Both the position numbers and the translations under genes were made by a program. The notes under the pieces were generated by a model that was not told the DNA's origin, made no database searches, and saw only the letters and a program-made list of their open reading frames with translations. Below, piece after piece: positions 40,592 through 52,500 of a DNA stretch of 64,000 nt (its first letter is position 1; the number at the start of each line of letters is the position of its first letter). Source of the DNA: Lewinellaceae bacterium (GTDB lineage Bacteria; Bacteroidota; Bacteroidia; Chitinophagales; Saprospiraceae); assembly GCA_020636005.1 (NCBI GenBank), contig JACJYR010000003.1:1-64000 (forward strand), written 5' to 3'.

Positions 40592-43500
40592 ATGAACGAA
40601 AACAAACACGTATCAAACACCATTTCTTTCCCGTCCGATTCATGCCTGCACGAGATTTTCCGCAGGGAGGCACGCCGTAATCCAGGTGCCATCGCCCTTG
40701 TATCCGGCAGTGAATCAATGACTTACGCCGAACTGGACGCCCGTTCCGATGAACTGGCAAATCAACTCCTCGCAGCCGGCATCCAACCCGAAGATTTCGT
40801 CGCCATCTACCTCGACCGCTCCTTCGGGATGATTGTCGCCATCTTCGCCATCCTCAAAGCCGGTGGCGCCTACGTCCCCATCGATGTCAATTATCCGTCC
40901 GACCGCATGGCCTTTATGCTCGAAGATGCCCGGGCCAAAGTCCTCTTGACCCAAACTTCTTTGTTAAAAAACATCCCCACGACGCAGGCCAAAGTCATCT
41001 GCCTCGACGCCCCCGAAATCGTAAATCGTAAATCGTTAATCGTAAATCGTAAATCAAATCCAGTCTCCCCGGCTAATCTGGCTTACATGATTTACACCTC
41101 CGGCTCCACCGGCAAGCCGAAGGGGTGCATGATTACCCACGAAAATGTCTGCAACCAACTCGAAGGCCAGCAGGCCATTGCCCCGGAGCCGATAGGCGCC
41201 ATGATACTCACCGTTTCCATTAGCTTCGACGTCAGCGTGCTGACTATTTTCTGGACGCTGCTGCAAGGCGCTACCCTCGTTTTACCGAAACAAGGCGAAG
41301 AAAAAGACCCCGCCAAACTGGCCGACATCATCCACAAAAACAAGGTCACCCACAGCATGTCGCTGCCCTCGCCCTACACGCTGCTGCTCGACCAGGCCCC
41401 CTCCGAAAAACTGCAATCCCTTCGGCTGGTCAACGTCTCCGGCGAAGTATGCCCCACGCCGCTGGCGCAAAAGCACGAACAACTGCTGCCCAATTGCCAG
41501 CTCTACAACCTCTACGGCCCGACTGAGGCGACGGTCAACTGCACCTATTTCACATTCCCCAAAGGCTTCGACGAACCAAAAGTGCCCATCGGCATCCCCA
41601 TCTTGAACTATGAGATTTTCATTTTGGATGAAAATAGGCAGAAAGTCCCGCACGGCGAGGTCGGCGAAATCTACATCGGCGGCACCAAACCCGTCGTTGG
41701 CCGTGGCTACTGGAACCGCCCCGAACTCACCGCAGAACGATTTGTACAGAAACCGCTACACTTGGGCGATTCATCCCTCATTCCTCATCCCTCATCCCTC
41801 TACAAAACAGGCGACCTCGCCCGCTGGCAAGCCGACGGCAACATCGAGTTCCTCGGCCGCTCCGATTTTCAGGTAAAATACCGGGGCTTCCGGGTCGAGT
41901 TGGGCGAAATAGAAACCGCCGTCGGCCATCATCCGGCCGTGAACGAGACGGTGGTTTTATTGAAAAACCAGCACCAGACTGACGGCCAGCGGTTGGTGGC
42001 CTATGTGACTTTGCATTTAGGTAAAAAACTGAGCATCAGCGAATTGCGGAGTTTTTTGGAAAAATCGCTGCCCGAATACATGCTCCCGTCGCACCTGGTG
42101 GTGTTGGAAAAAATGCCACTCACCACCAACGGCAAATTCGACCGGCAGGCCCTGCCCGAGCCCGCAAACGACCGTCCCGATTTGGGCGGACCCTACGAAG
42201 CCCCGCAAACCGAACTCGAAAAATACCTGGCTGAAAAATGGGAAAGGCTTTTACAAATCACCCCCATCGGCAGGCACGACAAATTTTTTGAACTCGGCGG
42301 AAACTCCATCCTCGCCGCCAAATTTATCGGGGAATTGATGAACGCCACGGGCGCTTCCATTTTCATCACCACCATTTTCGACCACCCGACTGTAGCGGCG
42401 TATGCTGCGTTTTTGGAAAAAAATTATGTGAACCTCCTCCCAGGATTACTGGGAAAAACTGCCGTTTGTAATCCTATGAGGGAAGTGGCTGGAAACGGCC
42501 ACTTCCCAAAAGAATCGCCAGATGCCGAAGGTTTACCAAACTTCAAAAGTTTAGTAAACCTAAGCCCCGAAGACATCGCCAACTTCCCCCGATTAGTCCC
42601 CAATCACCTGCCCCCAGTCGCCAGTCATGAGTCGCCAGTCACCAATCACCAATCACCAATTACTAATTACCAATCACCAATCTTCATCCTCGCCCCGCCC
42701 CGCTCCGGCACGACCCTGCTCCGGGTCATGCTCGCCGGCCACCCCGGCCTGTTCGCCTGCAACGAGTTGCAACTGCTTCATTTTGAAACATTGAAAGAAC
42801 GGAGCGAAGCCTACACCGGCAAGTTTTCCCTTTGGACGGAAGGCCTCATCCGTGCCGTGATGGAGTTGAAAAACCTCGATGCCGACGAAGCCAGGCTACT
42901 GCTCAACCGCTATGCAGAACAGGGCATGACCACTGTTGAAATGTACCAAACCCTCCATGACTGGCTAAACGAACAATCCCGAAGTGAATTCGGGACAGGC
43001 TCAACAACGAATAATGAACAACGCACCGTCGTCGACAAATCCCCCAGCTACGCCCTCGACTCCCTGGCCCTGGCAAAGGCGCTGGCCGACTTCCCCAACG
43101 CTCGTTTTATCCACCTCGTGCGCCACCCGTACAGCATGGTCCGCTCGTTTGAAAAATACCACATGGACCAGGTGCTCTACCTCCACGAGCACGACTTTTC
43201 AGCGCAGCAACTGGGCGAACTGGTCTGGCTGCACAGCCACCGCAACACGGTGGATTTTTTGAAAAAAGTACCCACCAACCAGCAGTTCCGCATAGTGTAT
43301 GAAGATTTGGTGAAAAACCCGGAACAGGTCATGCGGGAAATGTGCGGCACCCTTGGCCTGCCATTTCATGAAAACCTCCTCATGCCCTACCGGGATTTGG
43401 ATAAAAAAATGACCGATGGCATCCATCACGACAGCCGCTCGATGGGCGATACGAATTTTGACCAAAAGAAAAAAATAGACGCCCGGAAGGCCGAAGACTG

Positions 43501-46500
43501 GAAAGGCGTTTTGGAAAAGAATTTTCTCTGCGATCGAACCTGGGTGATGGCGGAAATGCTTGGCTATGAGCAGGTTAGCGATTTACGATTGACGAATGAC
43601 GATTTACGATTGCCAGATCCAGCCGAGGTGCCAAGCACTCGTAAATCGTCAATCGCAAAATCCGAAATCGCAATAATCGGCATGGCCTGCCGCCTCCCCG
43701 GCGCCAACAGCATCGAAGAATTCTGGCAAAACCTCGTCGAAGCCAAAGACGTCAGCCACCCAATCACCGACGAAGACCTGAGCGCCGAGGGAATCGTAAA
43801 TCGTAAATCGTCAATCGTAAATCGAACCTACGCCCTCACCGACTCCTACGCCTTCGACGCCACCTTCTTCGGCTACCATCCGAAAGAGGCCGAAATGACC
43901 GACCCACAGCACCGCATTTTCCTCGAAACGGCCTACGAGGCGCTCGAATCGGCGGGTTACGACCCCTACCGTTTCGAGGGCAACATTGGCGTATTCGGCG
44001 GTGTGGCAAGGAACACCTATTTCACCAATAACCTGTTGACCAACAAGGAATTGCTTGAAAATTCCGGTGGCTGGTACCAGGACATGCTGGCGTCCGATTC
44101 AACCTTCAGCATCAGCCGGGTGGCGTACAAACTCAACCTGCGTGGATCCGCCGTCAACGTGCAGACCGCCTGTTCGACGGGCGGCGTGGCCGTTCATCTG
44201 GCCTGCCAAAGCCTTTTGGCCGGCGACAGCGACATGGTCATCGTCGGGGGCGGACGGATTCAAGCGCCGGTGTACGGCGGCTACGAACACATCGAAGGCG
44301 GGCCGCTCTCGCCCGACGGTGTTTGCAGGGCATTTGATGAAAAAGCCAACGGCATGGTGCAAGGCCACGGCATGGCCATGCTGGTACTGAAAAAACTGGA
44401 CAAAGCCATCGAAGACGGCGACCATATCTGGGCCGTCATCAAGTCCTCCGCCGTCAATAACGATGGCTCGGACAAGACGGGCATCACCGCCCCCAGCGCC
44501 CGTGGGCAAGCCGCCGTCATCAAAAAAGCCATCGAAAGAGCGGGCCTGACACCCGACCACATCAGCTACATCGAAACGCACGGCACCGGCACCTTCATCG
44601 GCGACCCAATTGAAATGCAGGGATTGATGTTTGGGATGAGGAATGAGGAATTAGGGATGAACGGAGGGCACAATCATCCCTCATCCCTCATCCCTCATCC
44701 CTGCCTAATTGGTTCGGTAAAAACGAACATCGGCCACCTCGATGCCGGGGCGGGTATTGTGGGTATTATCAAAACGGCGCTGTCGCTGTACCACGAGCAA
44801 CTGCCGGCAACGATGCACTTCACCTCGCCGAACCCGCAGATTGATTTCAAAAATTCGCCTTTTGAAGTAAATGCCGTCCTGCGGCCCTGGCCACGCTGTG
44901 AAACGCCAAGGCGGGCAGGAGTCAGCACCTTCGGCCTGGGCGGGACGAATGCCCACATTATCCTCGAAGAAGCCCCCGCAGCGTCGGCTTTAGCCAGCGA
45001 CAGTGCGTCGGCTAAAGCCGTCGCTACGAGCCTACTCCTGTTGTCCGCCAAAACGGAGCAGGCTTTGGAAAAATCCACCGCCAAGCTGCTCGATTTTTTT
45101 GAAAAACATCCTAAAACCAACCTCTCCGAAGCCGCCTACACCCTCGCTGTTGGCAGGCCCCATTTTTCAAAAAGAAAGGCACTCATAGCCACCCAATTCC
45201 CCAATTCCCCAATTCCCAATTCCCAATTCCCCACCGGCCACTGCGAATTCCACGACGCCCCCATCACCTTCCTGTTCCCCGGTGGCGGCGCCCAGTACGT
45301 GGACATGGCCCGTGACCTGTACGAGACGAACGGTTTTTTCAAAAAACAAGTGGACGCCTGTTTTGAAATCCTGGAAAAACATCACGGCCTTATTGTCAGG
45401 GATTTAGTTTACCCTGAGCCCACAATCGTCAATCGTCAATCGTCAATCGAAAATCCCTCAATCGCCCTGACTTCCCTTTTCACCATCGAATACTCGCTGG
45501 CCAAACTCTGGCAGCATTGGGGCATCCAGCCTGCCCAACTGATGGGCCACTCGATGGGCGAATACACGGCAGCCTGCCTGGCCGGGGTGATGAGCCTCGA
45601 AGATGCACTCGGTCTTGTCACGGTGCGGGGGCGCTTGTTTGAAACGCTGGACGGCAACGGTGGTATGTTGAGTGTGGCACTGACCGAAGAAAACCTGCGC
45701 CCCTACCTCGACGCCGGCCATACGATTTCAGTCATCAACAAAGTGGACAGCCTCGTGGTGAGCGGCACGGCCGAGGCCATTGACCGCCTGCAAACCAAAC
45801 TGGTGGGCGATGGCATTGACTCCTCCCGCATACACATCAACGTGGCGGCGCACTCGCCGCAGGTGGAGCCCATTTTACCCGCATTCAAAAAATACCTGGA
45901 AACGGTGGAGTTGCACGAACCGCAAATCCCCATCGTCTCCAACGTTACCGGCACCTGGATGACGCCGCAGCAAGCCACCTCCGTGGACTACTGGCTGAGC
46001 CACTTGCGCCAAACTGTCCGCTTCGCCGATGGATTAAATACCTTGCTGACCCAATCACCAATTACCAATTACCAATCACCGAACAAGAACCGTATCTTCC
46101 TCGAAGTGGGACCCGGGCAGACACTTAGTACGTTTACCCGGGCCGTTCCCACTCTTTCGGAGGGTAAAAATCTGGTACTGGCCTCTGTGCGCCACCCCAA
46201 GGAAGTGCAGCACGATGTGGCGTTTATTTTAAAAACCCTCGCCAAACTGTGGGTCAACGGCGTCGAAGTGAATTGGGCGGCAGTTTATGAAAATGAAAAG
46301 CGCCGGCGCATCCCCCTGCCGACCTATCCTTTTGAAAAAAGGAAGTTTTTTATTGCGCCAAAACAAGTGCAACCTATTGAAAGTCAGCTAATTGAAGTAA
46401 AAAATAGTTTTGCCGGGCAATTCTATACCGAACCCGCTAACCTCCCGGCCATCCAATCATCCAACGAACTAACTATGAACAATACACAAACCCGCATCCC

Positions 46501-49500
46501 CATTTTGGTGGATGAAATCAAGCAGTCGCTGCACGAACTCAGCGGCCTCGAACCCGAGGCCATGGACGAGCAGGCCAGCTTCCTCGAACTTGGTTTCGAC
46601 AGCCTCTTCCTTAGCCAGGCCGTCATCAAGTTCAACCACAAATTCAAGCTGGATTTGAGTTTCAGGATGCTCTTCGAGGATGCCCCATCAATTGCGGCGC
46701 TGGCGGAATACGTGGACGGGGCGATTCCGGCGGAACTGTTTCAACCAAAAAAAGAAGAAAAAAAAGCATTTGAAAATCAGCCCATTAGCATCGAAAATGG
46801 TCAAAATGGAAACAGCATTTCAACCCCACAAATGTCAATGGCTGGGTTGATGAATTTTCAAAATTTGACAAACCAGGATTCTCCGGTGCAGCAATTGATT
46901 CAACAGCAGTTACAAATCATGCAGCAGCAGTTGGCCTTGCTGCAAGGTGGAGTTGTCAATCCAAATCCTGTCAGCACTCCAAGTGCTAACAGCACTCAAG
47001 CTGCGGCAACGAACAACGAACAACCAACAACCAACAACGAAATCCCCCGCCCCAAAGGCGTCACCGCCAAACTCAACTCCTACAAAAAAATCACCGGCGG
47101 CGACGACCTCACCGAACGGCAGCGCAAGGGCCTCGACGACTTCATGCGCCGTTACGCCGCTATGACCCAACAATCGAAAGAACTGGCGCAGCGCCACCGC
47201 CAATGGTACGCCGACCCCCGCAGCGTGACCGGGTTTAGCAAGTTATGGAAAGAAATCTGTTACCAGATTGCCCACGAGCGCTCGAAAGGGTCGAAAATCT
47301 GGGACGTGGACGGCAACGAATACGTGGACTACGTGATGAGTTACGGCGTAGCGCTGTTCGGCCACATGCCCGATTTCGTCGAAGAGGCGGTGGCCGCTGC
47401 CCTTAAAAGGGGCAACTCGATCGACCTGTTGCCGCCCGAAGCGACCGAAGTGGCCCGCATCATCTGCGAACTCTCCGGCCACGACCGGGCCACCCTCGCC
47501 AACACGGGGACGGAGGCTGTACTCGGCGCCGTGCGTGCCGCCCGAACGGCGACGGGGCGTGACAAAATCGCCGTGTTCGACACCGACTACCACGGCATGA
47601 TTGACCAGTTCATGGTGCGAGGTATTCATTTGAAAGGCGAAAGCAAAACACTGCCCAGCTCGCCCGGCGTGCCCAAGTTTTTGGTGGAAAATACCCTGGT
47701 GTTCGACTACGACGACCCCGAAGTTTTACAAAAATTAGAAAAACACATCCACAAATTGGCGGCTGTGGTCATCGAACCCGTGCAGGCCCAAAACCCGCAT
47801 TGGCAGCATCCGGAACTCATCCGCTCCATCCGCCAACTGACGGAGAATCATGGCGTTGCGCTGATTTTTGATGAAATCATCAACGGCTTCCGCCTGCACC
47901 AGCAGGGCGCCCAGGCCTGGTACGGTGTGGAGGCCGACCTCTGCGCCTATGGCAAAAGCATCTCCGGCGGCCTGCCGCTCGCAGCCGTGGCCGGCAAGGC
48001 TAAATTCATGGAAGCCTTTGACGGCGGCCCCTGGAACTACGGCGACGACAGCTCGCCCGACGGCGTGATTGCCTATTTCGCCAGCACCTTTATCAAAAAC
48101 CCCATCAGCGTGGCGGCGGCGCATGCGGCCCTGCGGGAAATCGAGCGCCTCGGCCCGGCCATGCAGCAGGCGTTGAATGAAAAAACGGCCCGCTTCGCCG
48201 AACGCATCCGGGAGATTTTCCTGCGCACGAAAGCACCGCTGATGATTCAGGCCTGCTCGTCGTTTTTTATGATAAAAAATGCCGACAACAGCCCGCTCAC
48301 CCGCCTGTTCAACTACTTCCTCCGTGCCCGTGGCGTGAATATCCGGGAGCGGCCCTGCTTCATCTCAACGGCGCATACGGAGGCGGATTTTGAAAAAACT
48401 TACACTGCTTTTGAGCTGGCCATCCACGATATGTTCGAGGCGGGGCTGATGGAGGCTTGGGAAGGGGAGGATTTGAATGTAATAGTTTCACCCCTGAGCC
48501 AGCCCCTGCCCCCTGAAGGGGGACCACAGGGGGAAAGATCTGCTGAACTTGGCCGAGGAGGCTCCCCTTTAGGGGATGGGTGCCTGAGCCAGCCCCTGAG
48601 CCAGCCCCTGACCTCTGAAGGGGGACCACAGGGGGAAAGGTCTGCTGAACTTGGCCGAGGTGGCTCCCCTTTAGGGGATGGGGGCTGGGGCGTGCTCAGC
48701 GATGTCCCACTCACCGAAGGCCAGTTGGAGATTTTCCTTTCCAGCCAGATTTCAACGGAAGCCTCGAAGGCGTACAACATCGCCACGGAAATTAGGCTGG
48801 AAGGGGATGTTGACGTAGAGAAACTGCGGATGGCCCTGCAAACGCTCGTGGACCGGCACGAGGCGCTGCGCACGGTCTTCAGCGAGGATGGAAGGACGCA
48901 GCGGGTTTTGCCGGCATTGAAATTTGAAATTCCGTTTGTGGAACTGACGCCGGCTGAAGCCGACGCTACGTTGCAAGAACTCCACGATGAAGAGGCCGAA
49001 CATCTTTTCGACCTGCAAAACGGGCCCCTCGTCCGTTTCAAAATCGTGAAAATGGCGGAACGGGTACACCTCGTTTTCATCCACGTCCACCATATCATCT
49101 GCGACGGCTGGTCGCTGGGAATTTTGACGAGGGAGTTGGGGGAAATTTATGCAGCAGGTTTACTAAACTTTGAAAGTTTAGTAAACCTGAAAGAACCCAA
49201 GCAACTCAGCCAATACGCTTCGGAACAAGCTGATTTACAGCGACTTGAAGTTTTTCAAAAAAACGAAAACTACTGGCTCGGCCAGTTTGCCTATACAGTT
49301 CCAGTGCTCGATTTACCGACCGATTTTCTCCGTCCGCCCGTGAAGACTTTCCCCGGTGCAGTGGAGAAAATTTCACTGGAAGCAGATTTTGTGAAACAAC
49401 TGCGCAAAGCGGCGGCCAGGCAAGGCTCCACTTTTTACGTCTTCATGCTGGCAGCTTACCAGGCCTACCTCGCCCGTATCAGCGGGCAGGACGATTTTGT

Positions 49501-52500
49501 GGTAGGCGTGGCTGCGGCAGGCCACAACCTGCCGGGCAATGCGAACCTGGTCGCCCATGCCATCGGCCTGCTGCCCGTGCGCACTAAGGTGGACGGGAAC
49601 GCTACTTTTTCAGCCTATTTAAAAACAGTGAGGAAGCAGGTACTCGACGCCTTCGACCACCAGCAATACACCTTCGGGGCTTTGGTGAAAAAACTGAAAA
49701 TCAGCCGGAGTGCCAGTCGTAATACCCTCGTCAGCGTGGCCTTCAACCTCGACAGCCCACTCGACGACCTGTCATTTGGTGGTCTGAAAGCGACGACTCG
49801 TGCCATTCCCCGGCACTACGAGACCTTCGACACCTTTATCAATCTGAAACCGCTCGGCGAGCAAGTGGATTTCGAGTGGAATTTCAATACTGACCTCTTC
49901 CGGCGGGAGAGCATCCGTTTCCGGCTGGTCGAATTTGAAAGATTTTTGCATGGCTTGGTGGAGGAGTTGGAAACGCCCATCGCCCGTTTGCCCCTTTTAC
50001 CAGATTTTGAGAGGAGACAACTGGCCACTTTCGGCCAGGGCGAAAAGGCTGATTTCCCCCTCCACCGCTGCCTGCATGAACTGTTTGAAATGCAGGCTGA
50101 AAAAACGCCGGATAAAAAAGTGGTTCTGTTTGAAAATCAATCCCTTACCTATCGGGAACTGAACGGCCGTGCCAACAAATTGGCAGAAATTTTAAAAGAA
50201 AAAGACCTGCAACCCGGCAGCTTCGTCGGTCTGTGCATGGACCGTTCGCTGGAGATGATGGTGAGCATTTACGCCATCCTGAAAGCGGGTGGTGCTTACG
50301 TGCCCATCGACCCCCGCAACCCAAAGGAGCGCATCCAACTTATTCTCGAAGATGCCAACTGCACCCACCTTCTCACGCTCAGTGAGGTGATGAAAAACCT
50401 GCCTGTTTTCAATGGTGAAATCCTTTTCGTTGAAAGCCTTGACCTGATACGAGGAGCGGAAACCCTCACGTCTCACGTCTCACCCCTCACTTCTGACACC
50501 ACCGCCTACGTCATTTACACGAGTGGCTCGACGGGCACGCCGAAGGGCGTTGCCATCAGCCACCGGAATGCGGTGAACACGCTGTTTGCCATCAATAAAC
50601 ACTTGGAAATCAGCGGGAAAGACAAGGTGTACTCGGTGTCTTCCATGTCGTTCGATATGTCCATCCCCGACTATTTCCTGACGCTGATGCAGGGTGCCAC
50701 CCTCATTCTTGCCGGGGAAGAAACCAAGAAGGACGGTTTCGCCCTGCGGGAATCCCTCGAGCGCCACCGCCCGACGTTGATGCAGGCCACGCCGACCACC
50801 TGGAAAATTTTAATGCTGGCCGGTTGGCAGGGCGACAAAAACCTCACGGCCATTGCCGGGGGCGAAGGTTTCCCCAAAGATTTAGCCGGTGAAATGGCCG
50901 CCTGCTGCAAGGCCGTCTGGAATGGCTACGGCCCGACGGAAACGACGATTTACGCCACCTACCAGCGAATCACGGAGGAGCACCTGGCTGCCTGTCCCGG
51001 CGAATTTGCCGCCATCGGTTCGCCCATTGCGAACACGGAGATGGTAATTTTGGATAAAAACGGCGAGCCGGCACCCATTGGCGTTCCCGGCGAATTGTTC
51101 ATCGGCGGCGAAGGGGTGGCGGCCGGTTATTTGAACAGGGAAGAATTGACGGATTTACGATTTACGATTTTGGATTTACGATTGGTGGGCGAAAATCTTC
51201 AATCGTCAATCGTCAATCGTAAATACTACAGGACTGGCGACTTGGTGCGCTACCTGCCCGGTGGGGAAATCGAATTCCTGGGGCGCATCGACAACCAGGT
51301 GAAAATCAGGGGCTATCGGGTAGAGTTGGGCGAAATCGAAGAGACAATCAAGCAATTCCCCGGCGTGGCGAATGCGGCGGTGGCGGTGTTTTCAGATAAA
51401 ACGGGCAGCCAGCAACTCGTGGGCTACGTCGTGTGGGCCAACCAACAACAAACAACGAACAACGAACAATTAAAATCCTTCCTCCACAGCAAACTCCCCG
51501 GCTTCATGGTGCCATCTATTTTTGTTGAAATGGACGAGCTACCCATGAACTCTTCGCTGAAAGTGGACCGGCAGGCGTTGCCAAAGCCCGATTTGTCGAG
51601 CCTTTCCACTGGCAGGTTCGAAGCGCCGAAAACGCCTGGCGAAAAGCTCTTGGCAGAAGTCTGGAAAGAACTGCTGGGCGTGGAAAAAGTAGGCATCCAC
51701 GACGACTTCTTCGAACTCGGCGGCCACTCGCTCGCCGCCGTGCAGATGATGTCGAAAGTAAAGGCGGAGACAGGGGTGAAACTGCCGCTGACCACCTTGT
51801 TTCAAAACTCAACGGTGGAAAAGCTGGCCGTGCAGTTGAATGGTTTCAACCATAAAGAACAACAGGATCCTTCGAATGGCCACGATGCTGAAAACCAGGA
51901 GTTTACGTCGCTCATCCCCATCCGGGAGGGAGGCTCGAAACCGCCGCTTTACCTCGTACATGGGGGCGGCCTGCACGTGCTGTTTTACCAAAACCTGGTA
52001 AAATACCTGGACGACGACCAGCCCATTTTTGCCCTGCAGGCACGTGGCCTCAACGGGGATGAAGAACCACTCGACCGCATCGAAGAGATGGCGGCACACT
52101 ACATCCGGGAGATGCTGGCTCAAAATCAGGAAGGGCCGTACTGCCTGGCCGGGTATTCGCTCGGCGGGCTGATTGCCTGGGAGATGGCGAAGCAGTTGCA
52201 GGAAATGGGCAAGGAGGTGCCCTTACTTTCACTCTTCGATGCCGTTGCGAAATACGAATGGGCCGGCGACGGCGGCAGTGCCAAATGGAAGAAGCTGTTC
52301 AAAAAAGCGGGCTTCAATCTTTCACTCATGCTGAGAGACCCTGCCGCAGCGGTTGAATACAAAAAGCATGTGTTGAAGATGAATTTTCAGCACCAAAAAG
52401 GTAAATTGCGCATCGCTTACCGCAACAATGCGACGCATGAAATCGAAGAAGGCTACCTGCCCTACGGCAGTGAAGTCTATGAGAAAAGCCTGGAGGCTTA

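Noticed and set aside
40592..42230. Reading the substrate of A1 and A2 from their specificity residues
   Set aside because: By-eye alignment suggests an Asp at the amino-group position in both, but the remaining residues match no code I can name with confidence.
41016..51472. Frameshifts or pseudogenisation of the megasynthase caused by the 7-bp tracts
   Set aside because: The reading frame is continuous through every tract and all catalytic motifs downstream are intact.
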